A stretch of 64,000 nucleotides of DNA from Niabella drilacis. GTDB lineage: Bacteria; Bacteroidota; Bacteroidia; Chitinophagales; Chitinophagaceae. Positions 29,199 to 37,922 of the stretch are shown here, piece by piece; position 1 is the stretch's first letter, and each line of letters opens with the position of its first letter. The stretch is taken from the NCBI RefSeq assembly GCF_900101395.1, contig NZ_FMZO01000013.1:1-64000 (forward strand). The letters run 5' to 3'. Below the pieces are notes generated by a model, which saw nothing but the letters and a program-made list of their open reading frames with translations, did not search any database and was not told where the DNA came from. The position numbers were made by a program, and so were the translations under genes.

Positions 29199-29222
29199 AT
29201 TGTACTTTCCTGTTGTCTTTGT

Positions 29223-29265
29223 TTTCGAAATCCCACATATTTATCAAAAGCAAAAGATTTCGAAA
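29223..29265. promoter_or_regulatory. candidate GlpR operators (two TTTCGAAA sites)
   Basis: Two perfect 8-bp palindromes TTTCGAAA (29223-29230 and 29258-29265), 35 bp centre to centre, in the glpD/glpR divergent gap. Known GlpR/DeoR-family operators contain TTCG/CGAA half-sites, which these match. Binding by the adjacent regulator is inference. Confidence 0.45.
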
Positions 29266-29343
29266 GCAATAATAACATTTTATTTGTAAAATGAAAAAAT
29301 TAATAACAACTCAATCGTTCCTTATGGCTTTCTTTTTATTTCT

Positions 29344-29373
29344 TTTGAAAATAAAAGAGATTCGTTATTTTTG
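29344..29373 (+). promoter_or_regulatory. promoter of the glpR-like gene
   Basis: TTTG (29344-29347), 18-nt spacer, TATTTTTG (29366-29373): a perfect Bacteroidota promoter. The box ends 5 nt before the ATG, so the transcript would start at or within a few bases of the start codon. Confidence 0.7.
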
Positions 29374-29378
29374 GTTAT

Positions 29379-30149
29379 ATGAGTAGTTTAGTTGAACGCC
29401 ACCAACATATAATAGATTCCCTGAAAAAAAAGGGCATTGTACAGGTGTTGGATCTTTGCCGGGAACTGGATGTTTCATCTGTAACAATCCGAAAGGACCT
29501 TCAGTTCTTAGAAGATAAAAACCAGCTTTTCCGTACACACGGAGGTGCTACATTAAGCAATCCCTATATCGGGGATCGGCCGGTTATTGAAAAAGTAAGC
29601 ATACAATCGACAGAAAAAGAAAAAATCGGCCAGTATGCTGCGGGGCTTATCGAACCTAACGATTGTATCCTGATAGCCTCAGGAACTACCGTATTTTATT
29701 TTGCCAAACACATTCACCCGAAAGGAAATGTAACCGTGATCACTGCGGCATTAAATGTGGCTATGGAAATTGCCCACCACCCGGGTATTGAAGTGATCCA
29801 GCTGGGGGGCATTATGCGTAAAACGTCTTCATCCGTTACCGGCATCTATGCAGAAAAGATACTGGAAGACTTCTCCTGCAGTAAACTATTTCTTGGCGTA
29901 GACGGTATCGACCTGGAATTTGGATTAACGACCACCAATATGATGGAAGCACAACTAAACCGCAAAATGATCGCCGCCTCCCGCAAAACAATCGTACTGG
30001 CAGATTCCAGCAAATTCGGGAAACGGGGATTCGGAAAGATCTGCGGGCTGGAGGATATAGAACAGATCATCACCGACAGCAATATTTCCCAGCATATTGT
30101 GGATGAGCTAAGGGCGGGCGGAATAGAAGTAACCGTATTACCGGTTTGA
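29379..30149 (+). CDS. glpR: DeoR/GlpR-family transcriptional regulator
   Basis: 256 residues. The N-terminal DeoR winged helix has ERHQHIIDSLKKKGIVQVLDLCRELDVSSVTIRKDLQFLEDKNQLFRTHGGATL. The C-terminal sugar-phosphate-sensing domain has LIASGTTVFYFAKHI, NVAMEIAHHPGIEVIQLGGIMRKTSSSVTG and IVLADSSKFGKRGFGKIC. GlpR proteins repress glp genes and are released by glycerol-3-phosphate. The divergent position beside glpD supports this assignment over other DeoR types. The start cannot lie downstream without cutting the HTH, although the promoter box is only 5 nt away. Confidence 0.85.
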   Translation: MSSLVERHQHIIDSLKKKGIVQVLDLCRELDVSSVTIRKDLQFLEDKNQLFRTHGGATLSNPYIGDRPVIEKVSIQSTEKEKIGQYAAGLIEPNDCILIASGTTVFYFAKHIHPKGNVTVITAALNVAMEIAHHPGIEVIQLGGIMRKTSSSVTGIYAEKILEDFSCSKLFLGVDGIDLEFGLTTTNMMEAQLNRKMIAASRKTIVLADSSKFGKRGFGKICGLEDIEQIITDSNISQHIVDELRAGGIEVTVLPV

Positions 30150-30161
30150 AAACAACCCGGG

Positions 30162-32456
30162 CTATTTCGCCGGCCGCGCCGCCATAATGAACTGTATTAT
30201 GCCGCCTTTTAAAATATCGCTGTGTTTCAGCGTCCGTTTGTTGACCGGTTGCCCGTTTAACAGCACTTTTGATACATATACATTTCTGGCTCCCTGATTT
30301 TTTACATCAATGGTAAACGTTTTCCCGTTCTCCAATGTAAGTACGGCTTTCTTTATTGCGGGGCTTCCTAACTGATAGTCTTCTGAGCCGGGGGCAAAAG
30401 GGTAAAACCCAAGCGTACTGAAAATATACCAGGCGCTCATCTGTCCGCAGTCATCATTCCCGCCCAGGCCGTCAACGGCCGGCTGGTACTGTTTTTTCAG
30501 GATCATGCGCACCCGCTCCTGTGTTTTCCAGGGCTGACCCGTAAAATTATACAGGTAGGCTACGTGGTGTGACGGTTCGTTTCCATGCACATAGTTACCG
30601 ATGATCCCATCACGGGTAATGTCCTCCGTTTCTTCAAAAAACAGATCCGGAAGGTGCATCGTGAACAGGGAATCCAGGTGTGATACAAATCGCTTTTCGC
30701 CTCCCATTGCCCTGATCATTCCTTCCGGATCCTGGGGAACAAATAAACTGAAGTTCCAGGCATTTCCTTCAATAAAACCCTGTCCGTGTGTAGAGAGCAG
30801 GTCAAACGCCTTACGGAATGTTCCATCGCTGAGCCGCGGACGCATATATCCAATGGATGCATCAAAGACATTCTTCCAGTTTTGCGATCGCTTCATAAAT
30901 GTTTCATATACATCCATCCGGCCCAGTTTTTTAGCAGCCTGCGCCAGGCTCCAGTCGTCGAAGGCATATTCCATGGTTGTGGAAACCGAATTGGGCCGCA
31001 CATCATCCGGCACATATCCCTTTTGCAGGTAGGCTTCCAGCCCGTCATAATAACCCACATTGGCGGTTTGGATACAGGCATCCAGCGCCTGGTTTGCATC
31101 AAACCCGGTAAGTCCTTTCACGATGGCATCGGCAATAACCGGTACACTATGATACCCGCTCATGCACCAGTTCTCATTGGCATAATGGCTCCACACGGGC
31201 AGCATCTTATGTACACTTTGCTGCTGATGCGCCAGCATACTGCGGATCATATCACTGTTCCGCCGGGGCTGCACCAGGCTAAAAAGCGGGTGCAGCGCCC
31301 GGTAAGTATCCCAAAGTGAAAACGTTGTATAGTTGGTAAATCCGGATGCTTTATGAACATTCTGATCCAGGCCTTTATACTCCCCGTTCCCATCCATATA
31401 CACCGTCGGACTCAAAAAAGCATGGTACAATGCGGTATAAAAATTTACGAGCGATTCCCGGTCCTGCGCTTCTATCCTGATCCGGCCCAGTTCTTTATTC
31501 CACTGATCCTGCCCTTTCTTCCGGATCATTTCAAAATCCTGGCCCGAGGTTTCGGCCAATAGATTTTCAAGCGCATTACCGGTGCTCACCGGGGAAAGCG
31601 CAAAGCGGATACCGATCTGTTCACCGGCATTGGTTTTAAAATCAAAATGCGCACGGATCTGTTCCCCGGCCATTTCAGGAAAGTTCTTTGTTTGATCAAA
31701 CCGTTTGTAAAATCCTTTGTAGGGGTAGTTTTTAAAATTGGTAAATCCATAGGAGCGAAAAGGCCTGGAGAACACCATTGCAAAATACACAGTACGCGTA
31801 CGTGCCCAGCCATTCGTTTGTTTAAACCCGGTAATCAACGTATCATTTTCCACCCGCACAAAAGTCCATACATTCTTATCGGCATAATTGTAGATGCCAT
31901 GCATCAGGTCGAGGATAATATGTGCGTCGTCTGATTGCGGAAAGGTATACCGGTGTACGCCTACCCGGGTGGTGGTGGTCAGCTCTGCAAGGATGTTGTT
32001 ATCATCCAGCCTTACTTTGTAATAATTGGGCTCCGCCGTTTCGGTAGCATGCCGGAACCGGCTGCGATAGCCCGATCCCGGATCGGCGGCTGTTCCCGGG
32101 TTGAGCTGGAGCGCCCCGGTAGTGGGCATGATCAGGAAATCGCCGAGATCCGAATGACCGGTACCGCTGAAATGGGTATGACTGAATCCCACGATCGTGG
32201 GATCGTCGTACTGGTAGCCCGCACAGTACTTATACACCCCGGCATTATATGTTCCGTTGACATCGTAAGGAAGCGTATCTGTATCCGGGCTAAGCTGCAC
32301 CGCGCCAAAAGGAACGGTGGCACCCGGAAAGGTATGCCCCATCTTCCGGGTGCCGATCAGCGGGTTTACATATTGGATCCACTGATCCTGGGCAACTCCG
32401 GCCTGTGCCAGCAAAATGACCAGCGAACAAAGGTAAAATCGATTTTTCATCTTCAT
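30162..32456 (-). CDS. GH92 alpha-mannosidase, exported
   Basis: About 764 residues. I take the Met at 32456 (MKMKNRFYLCSLVILLAQAGVAQ) because it gives a clean signal peptide; 32450 is equally possible and 32480 less likely. GH92 hallmarks are WIQYVNPLIGTRKMGHTFPGATVPFGAVQLSPD near the N-terminus, the catalytic-acid region HGNEPSHHVAYLYNFTGQPW, and GLGGNDDCGQMSAWYIFSTLGFYPF near the C-terminus. The family releases alpha-linked mannose from N-glycans or mannans and depends on calcium. It converges on glpR with 12 nt between, and no other mannan genes are beside it. Confidence 0.93.
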   Translation of the reverse strand: MKMKNRFYLCSLVILLAQAGVAQDQWIQYVNPLIGTRKMGHTFPGATVPFGAVQLSPDTDTLPYDVNGTYNAGVYKYCAGYQYDDPTIVGFSHTHFSGTGHSDLGDFLIMPTTGALQLNPGTAADPGSGYRSRFRHATETAEPNYYKVRLDDNNILAELTTTTRVGVHRYTFPQSDDAHIILDLMHGIYNYADKNVWTFVRVENDTLITGFKQTNGWARTRTVYFAMVFSRPFRSYGFTNFKNYPYKGFYKRFDQTKNFPEMAGEQIRAHFDFKTNAGEQIGIRFALSPVSTGNALENLLAETSGQDFEMIRKKGQDQWNKELGRIRIEAQDRESLVNFYTALYHAFLSPTVYMDGNGEYKGLDQNVHKASGFTNYTTFSLWDTYRALHPLFSLVQPRRNSDMIRSMLAHQQQSVHKMLPVWSHYANENWCMSGYHSVPVIADAIVKGLTGFDANQALDACIQTANVGYYDGLEAYLQKGYVPDDVRPNSVSTTMEYAFDDWSLAQAAKKLGRMDVYETFMKRSQNWKNVFDASIGYMRPRLSDGTFRKAFDLLSTHGQGFIEGNAWNFSLFVPQDPEGMIRAMGGEKRFVSHLDSLFTMHLPDLFFEETEDITRDGIIGNYVHGNEPSHHVAYLYNFTGQPWKTQERVRMILKKQYQPAVDGLGGNDDCGQMSAWYIFSTLGFYPFAPGSEDYQLGSPAIKKAVLTLENGKTFTIDVKNQGARNVYVSKVLLNGQPVNKRTLKHSDILKGGIIQFIMAARPAK

Positions 32457-32717
32457 AAAATTACGCCCTGTTGAGATCATTTGAAAACAAACGGGCCGGA
32501 ACTCTTTTTATTTTTATGGCCCAGGGGAAGGAAGACATCTTCCGGGAGCAAGAGGGCAGATAGGTAAAAAACGGCCACTGCAGGAAACCCTGCTATATAA
32601 AAGCCCTCTTTTTAAGGGCATTTATTTTAGAAAACTTCAAAATTTTATCGTGCCGGTCTTCGTAAAAGAAGCGCCCGGTTCTTTTTTCTTACTTTGTGAT
32701 TATATTGCAAGTTCCAA

Positions 32718-34253
32718 ATGCCCCTGTTAAGTCCGGCGATATCATCTCTTGCCCGCATGCGTCAATGGCGCATCGATGGCTGGCGCAGTCACCCCCTGGA
32801 TGCGCAACGGGAGGTATTGCAGAACCTGGTTACTTCTGCACAATACACGGAATTTGGAAGGAAATACAACTTTGGCAGCCTGTACAATATCCGCGACTTC
32901 AAAAAAGCCATCCCGATTCAGGAATACAATGATCTGAAGCCCTATATTGAACGCTGCATGAACGGTGAGCAGAACCTGCTCTGGAACTCCCCGATCGTAT
33001 GGTTTGCGAAAAGCAGCGGCACCAGCGGCGACAAAAGCAAGTTTATCCCAATCAGCGAAGAAAGCCTGGTAGATTGTCATTATAAGGCAGCAAAGGACGT
33101 GTTAACAATGTACTACCAGTTTAAACCGGACAGCACCATGCTTACCGGCAAGGGGCTGGTACTTGGCGGAAGCCATAATATCAATGCGTTAAATGAAGAT
33201 GCCCAGTTTGGCGACCTGAGTGCGGTGCTGTTACAGAACAGCCCTTTTTGGGGGCACTGGCTCCGGACGCCCGAGTTAAGCATTGCTTTAATGGACGATT
33301 GGGAAACCAAGCTCGAAAAAATAGCAGAACAGGCCCTTAATGAAAATGTAACCTCGGTAAGTGGTGTTCCTACCTGGACGCTCGTCTTATTTAAACGGGT
33401 CCTCGAAATTACCGGGAAATCATCTATTGCAGATGTATGGCCGGGGCTTGAGCTGTATATGCACGGAGGCGTTTCTTTTACGCCTTACCGCGATCAGTTT
33501 AAGAAGATCATCGGCAAAGACATTCATTACCTCGAAACCTATAATGCCAGTGAAGGTTTTTTTGCCGCTCAGCAGGTACCGGGTGAAGAGGGAATGCTGT
33601 TATTTACCGATCATGGTATTTTTATGGAATTTATGCCGGTAAGCGAGTATGGCAGCCCCCATCCCCAAACCATCGGGTTAAAGGATGTGGACCTGCATAC
33701 CAACTACGCCCCTGTGATCAGTACCAACGGCGGGCTTTGGCGTTACCTGCTGGGCGATACGATCCGGTTCATATCAAAAAATCCCTTCAGGATCGTTGTG
33801 TCCGGGAGAGTGCGGCATTTTATCAACGCCTTTGGCGAAGAAGTGATCATTGATAATACGGATAAAGCAATACAGATCGCCAGCCAGCAAACCGGCGCCA
33901 TCGTTAATGACTATACCGCTGCCCCTGTTTATTTTTCCGATGAAGGAAACGGAGGCCACGAGTGGCTGATCGAGTTTGAGAAGCCGCCCGAAAATTTAGA
34001 CAGGTTCATACAGCACCTCGACGCTGCGCTCAAGTCCATCAACAGCGATTATGAGGCCAAGCGCCATAAAGATATTGCATTAAAGATGCCCGTGGTTCAT
34101 CCTTTACCCAAAAGCTTTTTTATAGACTGGCTGCATTACAAAGGAAAGCTGGGAGGTCAGCACAAAGTACCGCGTTTAAGCAATGACCGTACGCTGCTCG
34201 AAGAGATCCTTTCTTTTTACAGAAGCAGGAAAGAACAACACCTGGTGTTTTAG
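32718..34253 (+). CDS. GH3 auxin-responsive-family acyl amido synthetase
   Basis: 511 residues of the GH3 adenylate-forming family, known in plants for joining amino acids to jasmonate and auxin. The ATP loop is WFAKSSGTSGDKSKFIPIS. The core has YLETYNASEGFFAAQ and WRYLLGDTIRF. The C-terminal domain ends in DWLHYKGKLGGQHKVPRLSNDRTLLEEIL. Bacteroidota commonly carry such proteins, but their substrates are unknown, so no reaction is assigned. TTACTTTG about 30 nt upstream may be the promoter. It stands alone. Confidence 0.85.
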   Translation: MPLLSPAISSLARMRQWRIDGWRSHPLDAQREVLQNLVTSAQYTEFGRKYNFGSLYNIRDFKKAIPIQEYNDLKPYIERCMNGEQNLLWNSPIVWFAKSSGTSGDKSKFIPISEESLVDCHYKAAKDVLTMYYQFKPDSTMLTGKGLVLGGSHNINALNEDAQFGDLSAVLLQNSPFWGHWLRTPELSIALMDDWETKLEKIAEQALNENVTSVSGVPTWTLVLFKRVLEITGKSSIADVWPGLELYMHGGVSFTPYRDQFKKIIGKDIHYLETYNASEGFFAAQQVPGEEGMLLFTDHGIFMEFMPVSEYGSPHPQTIGLKDVDLHTNYAPVISTNGGLWRYLLGDTIRFISKNPFRIVVSGRVRHFINAFGEEVIIDNTDKAIQIASQQTGAIVNDYTAAPVYFSDEGNGGHEWLIEFEKPPENLDRFIQHLDAALKSINSDYEAKRHKDIALKMPVVHPLPKSFFIDWLHYKGKLGGQHKVPRLSNDRTLLEEILSFYRSRKEQHLVF

Positions 34254-34263
34254 CGTTTCTTTT

Positions 34264-34434
34264 TCCCTGTTGCGCTTTTTTTACAACTTCCCAATACCCG
34301 CCCTTTGCAGGGCCTATGCGTTTAATGATCTGCTGCCTGCGCAGGATGCTCACATTTCTGTAAATGCTGCCCTCGCTTATTTGCAGGAGGGTAGATAATT
34401 CTTTAAAAGTAATCCGGTTGTTGACAATAACAGG
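34264..34434 (-). pseudogene. winged-helix C-terminal fragment of a lost regulator
   Basis: The minus-strand reading frame after a stop at 34435-34437 encodes NNRITFKELSTLLQISEGS, then IYRNVSILRRQQIIKRIGPA and KGGYWEVVKK. That is a typical winged helix as found at the C-terminus of RecG-like/AlbA-type ATP-binding regulators and some Fic proteins. It has no ATG, and the partner domain is absent upstream, so it is a gene remnant. The frame then runs into the antisense of the neighbouring GH3-family gene, which is not meaningful. Confidence 0.55.
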
Positions 34435-34437
34435 TTA

Positions 34438-34623
34438 CCATCAACCCGGGAAAGCTCGCATACGCGTGAAGCTAACTTTAACGGGATTCAAAGAACCGGT
34501 TTAAGATTGAAGAAGCAAACCCGGTATATAAGGATCTGGTGTCACAGGCGCCACGTGTTGTGTTTATAGAACCGAAATCATAGAGCAACCGGCGTATTTT
34601 TAAAGCCGTTTTCAGGTTTAATT
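34438..34623. other. gap without a gene
   Basis: Together with the winged-helix fragment this makes a 370-base gap. I see no RNA, repeat or clear terminator in this part. A CGCATACGCG stretch near 34460 is the only notable local sequence. Confidence 0.4.
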
Positions 34624-34950
34624 TTATTTCCTGTTCTTTGCCACCAGGTTATAGGAATCAGTTATCCATTCCTTTAACAACCGGGCCGGTACCGATCCAT
34701 CTACTACAACAGTATTCCAGTGTTTTTTATTCATATGGTACCCGGGTAATACGGATGTATATTGCTCCCGCAACGTCTCCGCCTTTTCCGGATCACACTT
34801 TACGTTGAACTGCAGCGGGTCATTATCCAGGCCGGTGAGCAGGAATATTTTTCCGTTTACTTTAAACACCAGGGTTTCGGGTCCAAACGGAAACCCTTCC
34901 TCTACAAACGGATGCTGCAGGCAGTATTCCCGGAGATCTTCAATGTTCAT
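34624..34950 (-). CDS. MmcQ/YjbR family protein
   Basis: 108 residues, full length for the YjbR fold: MNIEDLREYCLQHPFVEEGFPFGPETLVFKVNGKIFLL, NVKCDPEKAETLREQYTSVLPGYHMNKKHWNTV, and SVPARLLKEWITDSYNLV. The fold resembles double-wing DNA-binding domains, but most members have no proven function. It is the last gene of the kdsD-manC-exonuclease operon, 8 nt after the exonuclease gene. Confidence 0.88.
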   Translation of the reverse strand: MNIEDLREYCLQHPFVEEGFPFGPETLVFKVNGKIFLLTGLDNDPLQFNVKCDPEKAETLREQYTSVLPGYHMNKKHWNTVVVDGSVPARLLKEWITDSYNLVAKNRK

Positions 34951-34958
34951 ACAGAACG

Positions 34959-35681
34959 CTATTTGTATTCAATATTTTGTTCACTGATCAATGGCTCTCC
35001 ATTCATCCTCAGAAAGATCTGTGCAACAGTAACCACATCTTTCTGACAGTAGGTTACAATCCGTTCAACCTGCTGCTCTTTATAAAAAACATCCGCCACC
35101 ATGCTTCCGTCAATATCATCTTTCGGAGTGGGCACCCCCAGTGCATGGGCCAGCAGGTTCAGCGTGGTATAACTTTTAAAATCTCCAAATTTCCAAAGCT
35201 CCATCGTATCCAGGTGGTTTACTTCCCAGGGCTTCTTTCCTGCTGTATTTAAAAGCAGGGGGATCGGAACTTCGTTGATCAGCATCCTCCTGCACAAATA
35301 GGGGAAGTCAAACTCTTTTCCATTATGTGCGCACAGGTATTTCTGTTCGTTTGCTGAAAATTTCTGCAACATTTCAGAAAAGGCCTGCAGCAACTGTCTT
35401 TCATCACTTCCGTAAAAGGACTTCATGATCATTTTTCGCTGACCGGCGCTCCCCTGAACAATCCCGCAGCTGATGCAAACAATCTTGCCAAACTCGGCAT
35501 AGATCCCCGCACGTTCATAAATACTTTCCGGCGTTTCATCCTCTCTGTTACGCAAGAGGGACCCGGCTTTCCGTTCCCATAAATGTTTCCAGGCCTCCGG
35601 AACTTCGTTAAAAGAAGCATACTGCGGCACCGTTTCAATATCGAGGAAAAGAATGGAATGAATTGAATATTGGGAAAGCAT
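34959..35681 (-). CDS. DnaQ-like 3'-5' exonuclease related to PolB
   Basis: 240 residues of the predicted PolB-type exonuclease family (DNA_pol_B_exo2). The DEDDy residues are visible: FLDIETVPQ (Asp/Glu), CAHNGKEFDFPYLCRR (Asp), and YCQKDVVTVAQ (Tyr-x3-Asp). It would degrade DNA or RNA from the 3' end. No polymerase domain is present. It starts 2 nt after the manC-like gene, an odd partner for sugar-nucleotide genes. Confidence 0.9.
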   Translation of the reverse strand: MLSQYSIHSILFLDIETVPQYASFNEVPEAWKHLWERKAGSLLRNREDETPESIYERAGIYAEFGKIVCISCGIVQGSAGQRKMIMKSFYGSDERQLLQAFSEMLQKFSANEQKYLCAHNGKEFDFPYLCRRMLINEVPIPLLLNTAGKKPWEVNHLDTMELWKFGDFKSYTTLNLLAHALGVPTPKDDIDGSMVADVFYKEQQVERIVTYCQKDVVTVAQIFLRMNGEPLISEQNIEYK

Positions 35682-35683
35682 AT

Positions 35684-36763
35684 TTAAAGATATTTTTCGT
35701 CCTTATTCCGCTTCACGTCTGCAACATAATTCTTGATCTCCTGCTCCTGGTCTTTTCTGCAGATCAGCAGCACATCATCTGTATCCACCACGATGAAGTC
35801 TTCAAGCCCCTGCAGCACCACCAGTTTTCCTTCGGGTACATGTACCATGCAGTTATGCGTATCATATACCATTACATCCTGTCCTACAACGGCATTATCA
35901 AAATAGTCCTTACTCATATTTTCGTAAGCACTCTTCCAGGTTCCCAGGTCGCTCCAGGTAAATGAGGCCGGTATCACATAAACATTTGATGCTTTTTCCA
36001 TGATCCCGAAGTCGATCGAGATATTGGAACACTGTGCATAGATATCTCCGATCACTTTTGCTTCTTCCGGGGTATTGAACTGGCCCTGGTAAGCGGCAAA
36101 TACTTCGTGGATCTCCGGAAGATACTTTTCAAAAGCAGCAATGATGTTTTTTACCTTCCAGGTAAAAATGCCGGAATTCCATAAAAAATCCCCGCTTTTC
36201 ACAAATACTTTGGCCAGCTCCAGATTCGGTTTTTCCGTAAACGTTTTCACTTTGAAAACACCCGGCGCTGCTTCAATGGGATCATGCTGTATATAGCCAT
36301 AACCGGTATTGGGATTACGGGGCTTTATCCCCAGGGTTACCAGCGCATTCACGGATTCTACGAATTTCAATGCATTTTCAACCGTTTCATTAAACGCGAT
36401 ATCCTCCAGTATTAAATTATCCGAAGGAGCAGCGATCATAATGGCCTCCGGATCTTTTTTCTGGATCTTGAATGCGATATAGGCAATACAGGGCGCCGTA
36501 TTTTTCCGGAAGGGTTCCGTTACGATATTTTCAGCGGGCAGATCCGGAAGCTGCTGTGCTACAATGTTCCGGTATTCTTCGGAAGTGACCACGAAAATAT
36601 TTTCAGCCGGAACAATCTGGTTATACCGCACAAAAGTAGACTGGATCAGTGTTTTGCCCGTATTTAAAATATCTAAAAACTGTTTCGGATAGTCCGTCCG
36701 GCTTTTAGGCCAGAACCGGCTTCCGATGCCACCTGCCATTATTGCCACATAGCGGTTACTCAT
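35684..36763 (-). CDS. manC: mannose-1-phosphate guanylyltransferase
   Basis: A 359-residue nucleotidyltransferase. The activation loop is MAGGIGSRFWPKSRTDYPKQFLDI. Further blocks are TEPFRKNTAPCIAYIAFKIQ, LGIKPRNPNTGYGYIQ, KVKTFTEKPNLELAK and SGDFLWNSGIFTWK. It makes GDP-mannose from mannose-1-phosphate and GTP for surface polysaccharides or glycoproteins. It lacks the C-terminal phosphomannose isomerase domain of bifunctional enzymes. It lies 10 nt after kdsD. Confidence 0.92.
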   Translation of the reverse strand: MSNRYVAIMAGGIGSRFWPKSRTDYPKQFLDILNTGKTLIQSTFVRYNQIVPAENIFVVTSEEYRNIVAQQLPDLPAENIVTEPFRKNTAPCIAYIAFKIQKKDPEAIMIAAPSDNLILEDIAFNETVENALKFVESVNALVTLGIKPRNPNTGYGYIQHDPIEAAPGVFKVKTFTEKPNLELAKVFVKSGDFLWNSGIFTWKVKNIIAAFEKYLPEIHEVFAAYQGQFNTPEEAKVIGDIYAQCSNISIDFGIMEKASNVYVIPASFTWSDLGTWKSAYENMSKDYFDNAVVGQDVMVYDTHNCMVHVPEGKLVVLQGLEDFIVVDTDDVLLICRKDQEQEIKNYVADVKRNKDEKYL

Positions 36764-36773
36764 ACCTTCTTTT

Positions 36774-37736
36774 TTAAATCAATCCTTCCTTTAACAGATC
36801 ATGAATGTGAATAATTCCCAAATAATTCTTTCCTTCAACTACTGCCAGTTGGGTTATTGCATTTTTCCGCATAATATCAAGTGCTGAAACAGCCAGTTCA
36901 CCCGCTTCTATCGTCTTTGGGCTCCGTGTCATAATATCGCGGGCCACCGTGCCCTCAATATCGGTATTCTTCTCCAGCATCCGCCGCAGATCCCCATCAG
37001 TAATAATTCCTTCAAGCTCTTTTTGTTCATTTACAACAGCCGTTACTCCCAGTCTTTTTTGTGTAATTTCAACAATGACCTCTTTTAACGATTGGTTTTC
37101 ATAAACCAGGGGGCGGTCATTTCCCGGAAAAACATCTGCAACAGTCAGGTACAGCTTTTTTCCCAATGTTCCCCCCGGATGAAATTTTGCAAAATCATCA
37201 TCCCTGAACCCTTTCAGGTCCATCAGGCAGGCGGCCAATGCATCGCCCATTACCATCTGGGCTGTGGTACTGGAAGTGGGCGCAAGATTATTAGGGCAGG
37301 CTTCCTGGCTCACCGTCGTATTTAAAATAAGATCGGCCTGCTGGGCCAGGTAAGAGTTTGTATTGCCCACTATCGCGATCAGCTTGTTCCCAAAATTTTT
37401 CACCAGGGGCACCAGCGCCTTTATCTCCGGGCTATACCCACTTTTACTGAGAATGATTACCACATCCGCTTCCTGTACCATTCCAAGATCACCATGCAAT
37501 GCATCAGCTGCATGCATAAAAATAGAAGGCGTTCCGGTAGAGTTAAACGTAGCCACAATCTTTTGCGCCACCAGGGCACTTTTGCCAATTCCGCTAAATA
37601 CCACACGTCCCGTGCCATTCTGAATGAGCAAAACCGCTTGTTTAAAATCATCATTCAACAACAGCTGTACTTCGCTAAGCGCATCGGCCTCTAGCTGGAA
37701 TGTCTTTCTGGCGCGTTGTAAAATATTGTCACTCAT
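36774..37736 (-). CDS. kdsD: arabinose-5-phosphate isomerase (KpsF/GutQ family)
   Basis: 320 residues. An N-terminal SIS domain (VVFSGIGKSALVAQKIVATFNSTGTPSIFMHAADALHGDLGMVQEADVVIILSKSG) is followed by two CBS domains (about 200-320, ending in AVVEGKNYLGIIHIHDLLKEGLI). The enzyme converts ribulose-5-phosphate to arabinose-5-phosphate for Kdo and lipopolysaccharide. It heads a four-gene operon with manC, the exonuclease and YjbR. A promoter-like element lies 27 nt upstream. Confidence 0.92.
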   Translation of the reverse strand: MSDNILQRARKTFQLEADALSEVQLLLNDDFKQAVLLIQNGTGRVVFSGIGKSALVAQKIVATFNSTGTPSIFMHAADALHGDLGMVQEADVVIILSKSGYSPEIKALVPLVKNFGNKLIAIVGNTNSYLAQQADLILNTTVSQEACPNNLAPTSSTTAQMVMGDALAACLMDLKGFRDDDFAKFHPGGTLGKKLYLTVADVFPGNDRPLVYENQSLKEVIVEITQKRLGVTAVVNEQKELEGIITDGDLRRMLEKNTDIEGTVARDIMTRSPKTIEAGELAVSALDIMRKNAITQLAVVEGKNYLGIIHIHDLLKEGLI

Positions 37737-37763
37737 TTATATATCAGCCTCGTTAAGAAAACA

Positions 37764-37790
37764 CAAATGTATTATTTATATAGGCACAAA
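37764..37790 (-). promoter_or_regulatory. candidate promoter of the kdsD operon
   Basis: Minus strand TTTG (37787-37790) and TACATTTG (37764-37771). The 15-nt spacer is shorter than usual. The box is 27 nt from the kdsD start. Confidence 0.45.
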
Positions 37791-37922
37791 AAACTTTAAC
37801 CATTAATATTTTAAAAGCAGGCCAACCTTAGCTAAATTCGCTACCCGAAAATTTTTTTTTTCTGAATATCCGGCGTATCTTTTAAGGATATTGAACGACA
37901 ATTAAATCTTTATATTACAGAA

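Noticed and set aside
34550-34560. CCACGTG-containing sequence as a fifth parS
   Set aside because: Only the central CACGTG is shared; the flanks do not match the 16-bp palindrome.
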